Shown: positions 1 through 9,066, counted from the stretch's first letter. The stretch is 34,257 bases of DNA from an uncultured Thiodictyon sp. (GCA_903837595.1 CAILVI010000423.1:1-34257), one strand, 5' to 3'. Made by a program: numbers and translations. The notes: a model not told the origin generated them from the sequence alone.

Positions 1-59
1 CGCCCGCGGGGCGATTATTCATATCGTTAAAGGTACTCAGCGACTCTGAAAGTATTCCC

Positions 60-93
60 GTAGGATGGGTTGAGCGCAGCGAAACCCATCGTC
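60..93. repeat. Short intergenic palindrome (GATGGGTT...AACCCATC)
   Basis: The arms GATGGGTT (64-71) and AACCCATC (83-90) are perfect inverted repeats around an 11-nt loop containing GAGCGCAGCG. This resembles the GTAGG(G/A)TGGGTTGAGCG-type intergenic repeats common in gammaproteobacterial and cyanobacterial genomes. It lies just past the 3' end of the dehydrogenase gene on the minus strand, so it could act as a weak terminator or be a passive repeat. The rest of bases 1-104 shows nothing else I can name. Confidence 0.6.
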
Positions 94-104
94 AGCGCTT
101 CGTA

Positions 105-1013
105 TTAGTCGTCGCCAGCGGTGTGACCCGAATTCATTGACTCTAACACCTTGTAGATCGCCGCCGAGTCCAGTTCCCCCAGCCCCCGTGCGACCAGCGC
201 GTTGAGGTATTGGGCACAGGCCGCGGCCCCGGGCAAACCGAGCCCCAGGTCGTGCGCGACCTCCCCGACGATCCGCATATCCTTCTGGTGCAGCCGCGCC
301 TTGAAGCCAGGGGCGAACTGGTCATCGATCATCCGCTGGCCGTGGACCTCCAGGATGCGGCTCCCGGCAAAGCCGCCGAGCAGCGCCTCGCGCACCCGCG
401 CCGGGTCCACCCCAGCGGCACGGGCCAGCAGGATCGCCTCCGCCACCCCCGCGATGGTCGCCCCCACCACGATCTGATTGCACGACTTACAGACCTGGCC
501 GGCCCCGCTCCCGCCGACATGGACGATGTTGCGCCCCAGCACCTCAAAGAGCGGTCGGACCCGGGCAAACACCGCCGCCTCACCGCCCACCATGATCGAG
601 AGCGTCCCCTCGATTGCCCCGATCTCCCCGCCCGAAACCGGTGCATCCAGCATGGCGAGCCCGCGCTCCGCCAGGCGTGCGGCGATCACCCGGCTGGCTG
701 AGGCCGAGATACTGCTCATGTCCACCACGACGGTGCCCGGCGCGGCGCCCTCCAGCACCCCGCCCGGCCCCAGGATCACCTGCTCCACGTCCGCGGTATC
801 CGACACCATGGTGAAGATCACGTCCGCGTGCCTGGCAACGTCGGTCGGGCTCGCCCAGGTACTGGCCCCGACCGCCGCCAGCGGCGCCATTGACTCCGGG
901 CGGCGGGCATGGACGGCCAGTTCATACCCGGCGTGCTTCAGGTTGAGGGCCATGGGGCGGCCCATGATCCCGAGTCCGATAAAACCGACGCGATCAGGCA
1001 GGGCATCAGGCAT
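105..1013 (-). CDS. NAD(P)-dependent beta-hydroxyacid dehydrogenase, 2-hydroxy-3-oxopropionate (tartronate semialdehyde) reductase type
   Basis: Cytosolic oxidoreductase of the GarR/GlxR/HIBADH family, which interconverts tartronate semialdehyde and glycerate or closely related 3-hydroxyacids. The 302 residues match the usual family length. The N-terminal Rossmann fold carries GFIGLGIMG (residues 10-18). The substrate-binding motif DAPVSGG is at 123-129, and the catalytic lysine is K176 in GQVCKSCNQ. The all-alpha C-terminal domain is complete. The ATG at 1013 has GGAGA about 7 nt upstream, which fixes the start. No glyoxylate or glycerate pathway genes lie nearby, so the exact substrate is uncertain. 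The C-terminal half has a second, truncated copy at 3279-3785. The M28 peptidase gene lies upstream on the same strand, 195 nt away; that gap holds no gene. Confidence 0.85.
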   Translation of the reverse strand: MPDALPDRVGFIGLGIMGRPMALNLKHAGYELAVHARRPESMAPLAAVGASTWASPTDVARHADVIFTMVSDTADVEQVILGPGGVLEGAAPGTVVVDMSSISASASRVIAARLAERGLAMLDAPVSGGEIGAIEGTLSIMVGGEAAVFARVRPLFEVLGRNIVHVGGSGAGQVCKSCNQIVVGATIAGVAEAILLARAAGVDPARVREALLGGFAGSRILEVHGQRMIDDQFAPGFKARLHQKDMRIVGEVAHDLGLGLPGAAACAQYLNALVARGLGELDSAAIYKVLESMNSGHTAGDD

Positions 1014-1208
1014 GGAGAGTCTCCGGCGATGGTTGGCAGCTTCGCCTAGGATGCCGTCAGTCCATCCTTCTGGCTAGGGGATCGCCGTCATTCCAGTCAT
1101 ACGCGGGGCGGTAACGAGGAACTGCATTGACCCTGGTTCCGTCCGCTCGGGTCTTGACCCAACGTGCGCGCCGGCTTCTCGATCCGAGCCAGCCCCGCAT
1201 GAGCAAGC

Positions 1209-2966
1209 TCAGCGCCCCAGAATCGCCCGCCAGCCGCCTCGACCGGGCAAGGCGCCACTCAGGTCGACGAAGTTCGCGATCACCGTCTTGTCCGCCAACA
1301 CCGTATCAAGGGTGCAGGTGGCCGTGGTCGCATGGGCGCAGTCTCGGCCCCAACTGCCAAAGCGATAGAGATTACCGGCCTTGGCGGTGCAGGTGCTGCT
1401 GCTGCCTTGAGGCACCGGATTCGGCGTGCAGGTCACAGAGCCAGCGGCGGCGGGGACGGCGGAGGTATTGATGGTGTAGCTGGTGTTGCTGATGTAGGCA
1501 AGATGCGCGACCGTCGCGGCAGAGGCGCGCGCGTAGTTGGTCATATAGGTCTTGTTGAGTGAGTCTGGTGTGTCGGTCGCACTGTGATAATTGGGATTCC
1601 AGTCGGTCTTATCATCCTCGATCGCAAACAATGCAGCGAAGCCCCTGCTCCAGAATGAGATATGGTCTGAGGCCTTCGAGCCGTCCGCGATCACCACTGG
1701 CTTCAGCAGTCCGCTCAAACCATAGGATTGCGCGACACCTACGAAGACGTCGGCAATGGCTTTATCGCCGGCAAAACCGGGGTCATCGACGGGACGTGTA
1801 TGCAAATTCAGGACCGGGTCATTGTCGGAATCCCATGCGACCATATCCATGTTATAGACTGCAGAAATCGTCTCAGTCGCTACGGATTGGGCGTAAGCGT
1901 CGCTGCCATGTTGGCCCCCCTCCTCACCACCGAAAACAGCAAAGCGCAGGGTGCGATCGAATGATCGCTGACTCGCGGCCCGCGCTATAGAAAGCAGTGC
2001 TGACACACCGGACGCATTGTCATCCGCACCCGGTGCAGGGGCTGTCTTCGGCACATCATCTAGGTGAGCAGTCACGAGCACAATTTCATTAGGTCTTGCC
2101 TTGCCTTGAAGGGTAGCAATGATGTTCCTGCCGCTCTCCAACGCCGATTGCCAATCCTGGTAGACCACTGCCATATTCGGCAAAGTCAGCTGTTCGTAAA
2201 TGTATTGGTTTGCCTTCTCCAGATCGGTGGTTCCGGTATAGCGGGTGGTGATGGTGTAAGGGCTTCCACCAATGGTCATAGGTGCCTTGCCCGACAACTT
2301 GAGAATGTCGTCGTAGAGTACCTCCTGCTTGATCTGGGCGATCAATGCGGCTACCCGTGGGTCGGCGTAGGGCGCCGCCGCCGCACTGGCTGACCGACGG
2401 GGCAACGCACCGGGCGCGAGCGGGCCACTATCCGGGATGCTGCGTGGCTCCAAGACCAGCGGCCTGGAAGGAAGCAGCGCAATCGCGAAACCCATTTCGG
2501 CCAGCAGCTCCCGGACACCGGCGGCATCACGTAGCAGGATCTGAAGCCCGTCATCCATCAGCAATTCAAACCTTGATGCCGCCGCCGCCCGCGCCCCCCG
2601 GCGGCGCTCGCGGGCAATGATATAGGTGGCGCCGACGGTCACGGTGTCCAGCACCTGATATGGTTGCCGCACGCCCTCCAACTCCCCGGGACTTGCAATC
2701 GTCAAGACATACCCTTGCTCAAGCGCATCGCGCAGATGGGCATAAATGGGCAAACCGATCGCTGTGATTGGTCCTGCGACCGCGATCCTGGCGAGCGATG
2801 TGCCTGCGCTTTGGGGTACGGCCGCCGCCGGGCCGGCGTTCGACTGTGCGGCGGCGACCGGGGGACATAACAACAACAGATTGAAAAGTGCTGCAACGAA
2901 GAATGAGAGTGCCGCCGCTGAGCGGATGCTCGGCACGCAAGGATGCGAAACGATACGATCAGTCAT
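1209..2966 (-). CDS. Secreted M28-family zinc metallopeptidase with C-terminal Cys-rich repeat domain (copy A)
   Basis: Predicted extracytoplasmic aminopeptidase or carboxypeptidase-like enzyme of 585 residues. The N-terminal signal peptide is long (hydrophobic about 17-40, likely cleavage after AAA near 40). The linker at about 45-200 has no clear family. The M28 catalytic domain spans about 220-490 and has the full set of expected metal ligands and catalytic residues: H301 and D303 (TAHLDD), D315 (GADDNASG), E348/E349 (GGEE), D374 (NMDM) and H461 (YHSATDT). After about residue 495 comes a domain with CTPNPVPQGSSSTCTA and two further cysteines (DC, TCTL) ending in VIANF. This resembles the divergent InlB B-repeat-like domains on secreted proteins of environmental Proteobacteria. 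A second full copy lies at 3955-5709. The substrate cannot be told from sequence. Confidence 0.85.
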   Translation of the reverse strand: MTDRIVSHPCVPSIRSAAALSFFVAALFNLLLLCPPVAAAQSNAGPAAAVPQSAGTSLARIAVAGPITAIGLPIYAHLRDALEQGYVLTIASPGELEGVRQPYQVLDTVTVGATYIIARERRRGARAAAASRFELLMDDGLQILLRDAAGVRELLAEMGFAIALLPSRPLVLEPRSIPDSGPLAPGALPRRSASAAAAPYADPRVAALIAQIKQEVLYDDILKLSGKAPMTIGGSPYTITTRYTGTTDLEKANQYIYEQLTLPNMAVVYQDWQSALESGRNIIATLQGKARPNEIVLVTAHLDDVPKTAPAPGADDNASGVSALLSIARAASQRSFDRTLRFAVFGGEEGGQHGSDAYAQSVATETISAVYNMDMVAWDSDNDPVLNLHTRPVDDPGFAGDKAIADVFVGVAQSYGLSGLLKPVVIADGSKASDHISFWSRGFAALFAIEDDKTDWNPNYHSATDTPDSLNKTYMTNYARASAATVAHLAYISNTSYTINTSAVPAAAGSVTCTPNPVPQGSSSTCTAKAGNLYRFGSWGRDCAHATTATCTLDTVLADKTVIANFVDLSGALPGRGGWRAILGR

Positions 2967-3278
2967 GATAGCCTCACGAAATTTTCGGGTTCCGAACGCT
3001 GGTCAGGACCAGACTCTTGGGGCCGGGACTGGTCGCAGGACGTGCCTCGATCCGGGCAACACTCTGATTGTAGCGAGTCCGCTGCCCTTTGCCCGTTGTT
3101 TGTTCCGCCACCTGGGCCGGCTTGAGGGTGGCGTGTCCGTGCGCGGGGAGCGCGCCGCGGCGGGTCCGCTCGAGCATGGCAGCAAGCGGCGCGCTGGGGA
3201 CCGAGATCCGCTGACCCCGGTCATTATCCCGGCCGCTGAACCTCTCCCGCGCGCTTGCGCAAGCAGCAGAACGTCGAA
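2967..3278. other. Intergenic region upstream of M28 copy A, end of duplicated unit A
   Basis: No gene is supported here. Bases 2967 to about 3120 are clearly homologous to 5710-5864, upstream of M28 copy B. Both share the run ACGAAATTTTCGGGTTCC and CACTCTGATTGTAGCGAGTC. They should therefore hold the shared promoter and 5' leader of both peptidase genes, although no confident -35/-10 pair stands out. Bases from about 3121 to 3278 have no counterpart after copy B. They form the unique spacer between the two duplicated units and contain GC-rich sequence without recognisable coding content. Confidence 0.5.
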
Positions 3279-3785
3279 TTAACCGGCACCCGCACCTGGC
3301 CCCGAGTTCATTGCTTCCAAGACCTTATAGATCGCCGCCGAGTTCAGCTCCCCCTGCCCCCGCCCAACCAGCGCGTTAAGGTATTGGGTGCAGGCCGCGG
3401 CCCCGGGCAGACCGAGCCCCAGGTCATGCGCGACCTTCCCGACGATCCGCATATCCTTCTGGTGCAGCCGCGCCTTGAAGCCGGGGGCGAAGTCGTCATC
3501 GATCATCCGCTGGCCGTGTACCTCGAGAATGCGGCTCCCGGCAAAGCCGCCGAGCAGCGCTTCGCGCACGCGCGCCGGGTCTACCCCGGCGGCGCGGGCC
3601 AGCAGGATCGCCTCCGCCACCCCCGCGATGGTCGCCCCGACCACGATCTGATTGCACGACTTGCAGATCTGGCCGGCCCCGCTCCCGCCCACATGGACGA
3701 TGTTGCGCCCCAGCACCTCGAACAGCGGCCGGACCCGGGCGAATACCTCCGCCTCACCGCCCACCATGATCGAGAGCGTCCCCTC
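3279..3785 (-). pseudogene. Truncated copy of the beta-hydroxyacid dehydrogenase (C-terminal half only)
   Basis: This is a second copy of the 105-1013 gene lacking roughly the first 134 codons. The lost part includes the NAD-binding GxGxxG motif and DAPVSGG, so the product cannot be a working dehydrogenase. The remaining frame is open and encodes K in CKSCNQ plus the whole helical C-terminal domain, with about 9 differences over some 153 aligned residues. The junction is visible: AGCGTCCCCTC (ending 3785; ending 611 in copy A) is joined directly to TGATGGTTGGCAG (compare 1028-1039). About 416 bp present in copy A is thus deleted, probably at a short CGAT microhomology. A start at the ATG near 3767 would give 162 residues, but no ribosome site was recognised. 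Confidence 0.85.
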
Positions 3786-3954
3786 TGATGGTTGGCAGAT
3801 TCGCCTGGGATGCCGTCATGCCATCCTTCTGGCTAGGGGCTCGCCGTCATTCCAGTCGTACGCGTCGGTACCGAGGAACCGGATTGACCCTGGTTCCTCA
3901 TGTCCCAACCGGTGCACAGGCTTCTCAATCCGCGCCAGCGCCGTATCAGCAAGC

Positions 3955-5709
3955 TCAGCGCCCCAGAATCGCCCGCCAGCCGCCTCGACCGGGCAAGGCG
4001 CTACTCAGGTCGACGAAGTTCGCGATAACCGTTTTGTCCGCCAACACAGTAGCAAGGGTGCAGGTGGCCGTGGTCGCATGGGTGCAGTCTCGGCTCCAAC
4101 TGCCAAAGCGATAGAGGTTGCTTGCCTTGGCAGTGCAGGTGCTGCTGCTGCCTTGAGGGACCGGGTTCGGCGTGCAGGTCACAGAGCCGCCAGTAGCGGG
4201 GACGGCGGACGTGTTGATGGTGTAGCTGCTGTTGCTGATGAGCGCAAGATGCGCGACCGTGGCGGCGCAGGCGCGCGCGTAGTTGGTCAGATAGGTCTTG
4301 TTGACTATCTCTGGCGTGTCGTTTGCCGTGTGATAATAGCGATTGAAGTCATTATTATCATCCTCGATCGCCAGCAATGCAGCAAAGCCCTGTGTCCAGA
4401 ATGAGCTATGGTCTGAGTAGATCAAGCCGTCGGCGAGAACAATCGGGCGCAGCAGGCCGCTGAAACCATAGGAGCTCACGACGCCTGAGAAGACGTCGGC
4501 AATGGCTTTATCGCCATCATAACCGGGATTACCGACTGGGCGTATATGTAATGCCAGGGAGGGGTCATTGTCGGAATCCCATGCGATCATATCCATGTTA
4601 TACACCGCGATAATCTTCTGACCCACGACGGATCTGGCATAAGCGTCGCTGCCAAGAATGCCAGCCTCCTCGCCACCGAAAACAGCGAAGCGCAGGGTGC
4701 GATCAAATGATCGATCACTCGCGACCCGCGCGAAAGCCAGCAGTGCGGAAACACCAGATGCATTGTCATCCGCACCCGGTGCAGGGAGGGTATTCGGCAT
4801 ATCATCGAGGTGAGCAGTCACGAGAACGATTTCCTCAGGTTTTACCTTGCCGGGAAGAGCGGCGATGATGTTTTTGCCGCTCTCGGAACCTGCTTGCCAA
4901 TCCTGGTAGGCGACTGACACGTTCGGCGACTGCAGCTGTTCATAAACGTATTGGTTGGCCTTCTCCAGATCGGCGCTCCCGGAATAGCGGGTGGTGATGG
5001 TGTATGGGGTTCCACCAACGGTCATGGGTGCCTTGCCGGACAACTTGCGAATGTCTTCGTAGAGCACATCCTGGCTGATCTGGGCGATCAAGGCCGCTAC
5101 CCTTGGGTCATAGGCTGGGGGTGCCGTACTGGACGCCATACGGGGCGCCGCACTGGGCTCAAGCAGGCGGCTATCCGGGAGTCTTGGTGGCGCCAGGACG
5201 AGCGGCATGGAAGGAAGCAGCACGATCGCGAAACCCATTTCGGCCAGCAGTTTCCGTATACCGGCCACATCACGCAGCAGGATCTGATGCCCGTCATCCA
5301 TCAGCAATTGAAACCTCGATGCCGCTGCCGCCCGCGCCCCTTGGCGTCGTTCGAGGGCAATGACATAGGTGGCGCCAGCGGTCACGGTGTCCAGAACCTG
5401 GTACGGTTGCCCGAGGCCCTCCAGTTCCCCGGGACTTGCGATCGTCAAGACATACTCTTGATCACGCGCATCGCGGAGATGGGCGTAAATGGGTAAGCCG
5501 ATCTCTGTGATTGATCCTGCTACCGTGATCCTGGCGAGTGATGTGTCAGCGCTTTGGGGGACGGATACAGACGGACCAGAGGTCGACTGTGCGGCGGCGA
5601 CCGGGGGATTGAAAAACAACAGGTGGAAAAGGACTGCAACGAAGAATGACATTGTCGTTGCAGACCTGATGCTCGGCATGCAACGATGCAAAACGATACG
5701 ATCAGTCAT
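3955..5709 (-). CDS. Secreted M28-family zinc metallopeptidase with C-terminal Cys-rich repeat domain (copy B)
   Basis: Tandem paralog of the 1209-2966 gene, 584 residues, same architecture. It has a signal peptide ending near AAAQS, an unassigned N-terminal region and an M28 domain with TAHLDD, GADDNASG, GGEE, NMDM and a YH(T)A motif, so all expected metal ligands are kept. The C-terminal Cys-rich domain ends in VIANF and then ALPGRGGW. The two proteins start identically (MTDRIV) and their last 90 or so residues are nearly the same. The middle differs more: for example, copy A has GGEEGGQHGSD and copy B has GGEEAGILGSD near the active site, which may mean a shifted specificity. The gene is intact and its upstream region is shared with copy A. 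It ends downstream of the truncated dehydrogenase junction. Confidence 0.85.
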   Translation of the reverse strand: MTDRIVLHRCMPSIRSATTMSFFVAVLFHLLFFNPPVAAAQSTSGPSVSVPQSADTSLARITVAGSITEIGLPIYAHLRDARDQEYVLTIASPGELEGLGQPYQVLDTVTAGATYVIALERRQGARAAAASRFQLLMDDGHQILLRDVAGIRKLLAEMGFAIVLLPSMPLVLAPPRLPDSRLLEPSAAPRMASSTAPPAYDPRVAALIAQISQDVLYEDIRKLSGKAPMTVGGTPYTITTRYSGSADLEKANQYVYEQLQSPNVSVAYQDWQAGSESGKNIIAALPGKVKPEEIVLVTAHLDDMPNTLPAPGADDNASGVSALLAFARVASDRSFDRTLRFAVFGGEEAGILGSDAYARSVVGQKIIAVYNMDMIAWDSDNDPSLALHIRPVGNPGYDGDKAIADVFSGVVSSYGFSGLLRPIVLADGLIYSDHSSFWTQGFAALLAIEDDNNDFNRYYHTANDTPEIVNKTYLTNYARACAATVAHLALISNSSYTINTSAVPATGGSVTCTPNPVPQGSSSTCTAKASNLYRFGSWSRDCTHATTATCTLATVLADKTVIANFVDLSSALPGRGGWRAILGR

Positions 5710-5865
5710 GATAGCCTTACGAAATTTTCGGGTTCCAAAAGCTGGTCGGGGCCAGACTCTTGGGGCCGGGACTTGTCGCAGAATTTGCCTCGTGGCTCCC
5801 CACTCTGATTGTAGCGAGTCTGCTGCCCTTTGCCCGTTGTTTGCTCCGTCGACCTGGGTCGCCGC

Positions 5866-7029
5866 TCAGTCCAGCCGTTTCTTGAAGCGCAACGAGGCGA
5901 CGAGCAGCCCGACCAGCATGAAGCCGACCAGCCAGAGGGTGTCGAAGGCGACCTCGTGCAGGCCGGCGCCGCGCAGCACCACGGCGCGGACCGTCCGCAT
6001 GAAGTGGGTCGCCGGCAGGACCTCGGCGATGTATTGCGCCGGCACCGGCATGCCCTCGTAGGGGAACATGAAGCCGGAGAGCAGGATCGAGGGCAGCAGG
6101 ATGAACACGGTCATCTGCATTGCCTGCAGCTGGCTGGTCGCGATCGTCGACAGGACCAAGCCGAGTGCGAGGCTGGCGCCGATGAAGGCGAGTGTGGTGG
6201 CCGCGAGCGCACCAAGCGAGCCGTCCAGCGGCACGCCGAAGATCAGATGGCCCAGCACCAGGATGATGGTGGTCTGCACGATACCGATGCCGATGTAGGG
6301 CACGATCTTGCCCAGCATCAGCTCGAGCGGGTGCACCGGGGTGTTGATCAGCATCTCCATGTTGCCGCGCTCGCTCTCGCGCACGATCGCCGCCGAGGTG
6401 AACATAACCATTGTCATTGTAAGGATAACAGCGACGAGCCCCGGGACGATGTTGATCGCCGTGCGTTGCTCCGGGTTGAAGAACAGCGCCACCTCGAAGG
6501 TCGGGGTCATGCGGTTGGCGGGCTTGCGCAGCAGTTCCGCGAGCGGCATGGAGCGCAGGCCCTTGATGGCCGCGGCGATCATGGTATCCGAGCCATCGAC
6601 GAGCCATTGCGCGACCGGGCGACTGGTCGGCCCGTCGGTCGCCGGCGGGGTCTCCAGTCGGGGGCTGACGGCTGCGCTGCGCGCAAGCCGTTGGCTCACA
6701 TCGGCTGGGATGATCATCGCGGCCCGCACCCGCCCGGCGACGATCGCCTCCTGGGCCTGCGGGATCTCGGCATAGCGCTCGGTGAAGCGCACCACCTGCG
6801 TCGCCTCGACCGTCTGCGCCAGCACGCGGCTCAAGGTGGTATTGGACTGGTCCACCAAGGCGACCGGGATGTCGCGCACATTGGTGTTGATCGCATAGCC
6901 AAACAGCACGAGCTGGATCAGCGGGATCATGACCACCATGCCCAGGGTGGTGCGGTCGCGCCGCAGTTGGATCAGCTCCTTGGTCAGGATCACGAGGATG
7001 CGGCGAAGCGAGAGCAGCAGGCCGTTCAT
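5866..7029 (-). CDS. ABC-2 type transporter permease (YhhJ/YbhS-like)
   Basis: Inner-membrane subunit of an ABC-2 exporter, 387 residues. One transmembrane helix lies near residues 28-48 (VVMIPLIQLVLFGYAIN), followed by a large periplasmic loop of about 120-150 residues. Five hydrophobic helices then follow in the C-terminal half, including the conserved MEMLINTP coupling segment and the LLPSILLSGFMFP region typical of this family. It lies last in an operon: its ATG overlaps the ATPase stop by 4 nt (ATGA, 7029-7026). Its 3' end sits at the right-hand boundary of the duplicated peptidase unit (about 5864). Only one permease gene is present, so the exporter is probably a homodimer; YbhGFSR-type systems have two. 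The exported compound is unknown. Confidence 0.88.
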   Translation of the reverse strand: MNGLLLSLRRILVILTKELIQLRRDRTTLGMVVMIPLIQLVLFGYAINTNVRDIPVALVDQSNTTLSRVLAQTVEATQVVRFTERYAEIPQAQEAIVAGRVRAAMIIPADVSQRLARSAAVSPRLETPPATDGPTSRPVAQWLVDGSDTMIAAAIKGLRSMPLAELLRKPANRMTPTFEVALFFNPEQRTAINIVPGLVAVILTMTMVMFTSAAIVRESERGNMEMLINTPVHPLELMLGKIVPYIGIGIVQTTIILVLGHLIFGVPLDGSLGALAATTLAFIGASLALGLVLSTIATSQLQAMQMTVFILLPSILLSGFMFPYEGMPVPAQYIAEVLPATHFMRTVRAVVLRGAGLHEVAFDTLWLVGFMLVGLLVASLRFKKRLD

Positions 7030-7952
7030 GGGCGCTCCTCCCCGGTACTGGTCACGAAAACATCCTCCAGGCTCGGGTGGACCAACTCCAGGTGGGTCGG
7101 CAGGGGGTCCAGGGTCTGGTCGCGCAGCCAGGCCACCGGATCGGGGATGCGATCGTGCACCAGCACGCGCAGCCGGCTGCCGAGCTGGGCCGCCGAGACC
7201 ACCTCCGGCAGCGCGGCGAGCTGCGGCTTCAAGGCCCGGAGGTCGGCCCCCTCGACCTCGACCACGCGCGCGCCCATCGCCGCCATGAGCTCGGCCGGTG
7301 CGCCGTCGGCCCGCTTGTGGCCGTCCTTCAGGATCGCGAGCCGATGGCAGCGCTCGGCCTCGTCCATGTAGTGGGTCGAGACCAGGATCGTCGCGCCGGC
7401 GTCCACCAGGTCGAAGAGCCGCTCCCAGAAGTCGCGGCGACTCTGGGGGTCGACCGCCGAGGTCGGCTCGTCGAGGAAGAGCAGCGGCGGCTCGTGGATG
7501 GTCGCCGCGGCCAGGGCGAGGCGCTGGCGCTGCCCGCCGCTCATCTGCCCGGCGCGGCGATCGCGCAGCGGACCCAGGGCATAGGTCGCGAGCAGGACCT
7601 CGATACGTTGCCGGGCGGCGCGCCGTCCCAGCCCATAGATCGCGCCAACGAAGCGCAGGTTCTCAACCACCGTCAGGTCATCATAGAGCGAGAACTTCTG
7701 GGTCATGTAGCCGATGCGGCGTTTGAGCCGCTCGGCATCGCGTGGGAGCTCATGGCCCAGCACCCGCACCTCGCCCGCGGTGGGGGTCAGCAGCCCGGTC
7801 AGCATCCGCACCGTCGTCGTCTTGCCCGAGCCGTTGGGGCCGAGAAAGCCGTAGATGGTCCGGGGCTCGACGGTCAGGTCCAAGTCGGCGACCGCAGTCA
7901 GGTTGCCGAACCGGCGGGTCAGCCCGCGTACCTCGATCACCGGCTCGGTCAC
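7026..7952 (-). CDS. ABC exporter ATP-binding protein
   Basis: Cytoplasmic ATPase driving the ABC-2 exporter, 308 residues from a GTG start. It shows Walker A GPNGSGKTT (about 38-46), Q-loop Q85, signature MSGGQ (137-141), Walker B LLFLDEP (157-163) and switch histidine H194 (STHYMDEAE). The C-terminal 80 residues form the accessory segment usual for drug or lipid ABC-2 ATPases. An open frame runs 48 codons further upstream, but I chose the GTG at 7952. It overlaps the TGA of the upstream HlyD-type gene (GTGA, 7952-7949), has GGAG about 8 nt upstream, and the added 48 residues do not resemble the family. The stop overlaps the permease ATG by 4 nt, implying translational coupling. Confidence 0.9.
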   Translation of the reverse strand: MTEPVIEVRGLTRRFGNLTAVADLDLTVEPRTIYGFLGPNGSGKTTTVRMLTGLLTPTAGEVRVLGHELPRDAERLKRRIGYMTQKFSLYDDLTVVENLRFVGAIYGLGRRAARQRIEVLLATYALGPLRDRRAGQMSGGQRQRLALAAATIHEPPLLFLDEPTSAVDPQSRRDFWERLFDLVDAGATILVSTHYMDEAERCHRLAILKDGHKRADGAPAELMAAMGARVVEVEGADLRALKPQLAALPEVVSAAQLGSRLRVLVHDRIPDPVAWLRDQTLDPLPTHLELVHPSLEDVFVTSTGEERP

Positions 7953-8890
7953 GGCATCTCCACCTGGGCCGGGACCCCATTGGGCAGGCCGGCCGCATCG
8001 TCGGGCAGCTCCACCTGGGCCAGATACATCAGGCGGGCGCGGTCGCTCGCGTTCAGGGCATAGTAGGGGGTGAAGGCCGGGTCCGAGCTGATCCAACGCA
8101 CGGTGCCGTCGAAGACCCGGTCGAGCCCATCCACATGGACCTTGAGCCGGGTACCCTTGGTGATCTTGACCCGATAGGGCTCTGGTACATAGATCCGCGC
8201 ATAGGGGGCCTTGCCGGCCAGCACGATGGCGAGCGGGCTGCCGACCGCGACGCGCTCGCCCAGGTTCCAGGGCAGGTTGTCGAGCAAGCCGTCGCGGGTG
8301 GCGACCACGGTCAGGTCCGCCAACAGCGCCTGCTCATAGGCGGACTGCGCCTGCGCGGCCTCCAGCTCCGCCTGGGCGCTCGCGATCTCCTCGGGGCGGG
8401 TGCCCGCCAGCAGTTCGTCGAGTTTATCCTTGGCCTCGTCGAGCCGTGCGGCGGCGGCGTCGCGGAGCGCCAGGTAGCGATCGACATCGGCCTGGCTCAC
8501 GGCCTTGCGCTCAATCAGGGCGTGATTGCGGTCATAGGTGATCTGCGCCTCGCGCAGGTCCGCCGCGCGGCCGGCCACTGTGGCGCGCGCGGCGGCGATG
8601 TCCTGGGCGCGCGGGCCGTTGCGCAGCCGCAGCAGCTTGGCCTCACCCTGCGCGACCTGGGCCTTGGCACGGTCGAGCGCGGCGCGCTGCTGTTGGTCGT
8701 CGAGCCGCACCAGCACGGTGCCCTCGGTGACCCGGGTGCCCTCCGCCACCGGCAGCGCGACGATCACCTCGGCGACGGTCGCGGTGAGCGCGACGCGGTC
8801 GCGCTCCAGGGTACCGAGCGCGACCCCGGGCTTGGTGTCGGAGCAGCCGGCAAGGAGTATTGCGAACCCGATCAGTATCAATCGACGCAT
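7949..8890 (-). CDS. HlyD-family periplasmic adaptor lipoprotein of ABC exporter
   Basis: Membrane fusion protein linking the ABC pump to an outer-membrane channel or the periplasm, 313 residues. The ATG at 8890 gives a short lipoprotein signal with lipobox LLAGC (C16). An upstream in-frame start at 8962 would bury this signal and was rejected. AGAGG lies about 9 nt before the chosen start. The domains are a biotinyl-lipoyl half (VIVALPVAEGTRVTEGTVLVR), a long alpha-helical hairpin rich in Ala, Gln and Glu (about 65-190), the second lipoyl half and a beta-barrel. It is first in the operon with the ATPase and permease, in the order seen for YbhG- and YhiI-type exporters. No TolC-like gene is in the window. 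Confidence 0.88.
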   Translation of the reverse strand: MRRLILIGFAILLAGCSDTKPGVALGTLERDRVALTATVAEVIVALPVAEGTRVTEGTVLVRLDDQQQRAALDRAKAQVAQGEAKLLRLRNGPRAQDIAAARATVAGRAADLREAQITYDRNHALIERKAVSQADVDRYLALRDAAAARLDEAKDKLDELLAGTRPEEIASAQAELEAAQAQSAYEQALLADLTVVATRDGLLDNLPWNLGERVAVGSPLAIVLAGKAPYARIYVPEPYRVKITKGTRLKVHVDGLDRVFDGTVRWISSDPAFTPYYALNASDRARLMYLAQVELPDDAAGLPNGVPAQVEMP

Positions 8891-9066
8891 GGCAGCGAGC
8901 CTCTGGGGATTAGGAATGCCGACCGCGCCCCGAGGTGTCGACGCGGTGGCTGAATCGAGCATGGCGAGCTCGGAGTTCGACCGTCCGAACGCAAGTCATG
9001 GCGGTAGGTTAGGCACCGCCCCCGCGGCGGTCAAGACCCATCGGGAAGGCAGAGGATTGGCGAAAG

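Noticed and set aside
2974-3224. Small minus-strand frames between the duplicated units
   Set aside because: They span a duplicated intergenic region and have no ribosome site or recognisable domain.
5830-7371. A 513-codon plus-strand open frame
   Set aside because: It is antisense to the ABC permease and ATPase, whose motifs are clear. Its composition (HHRGED-rich) is typical of a high-GC shadow frame.
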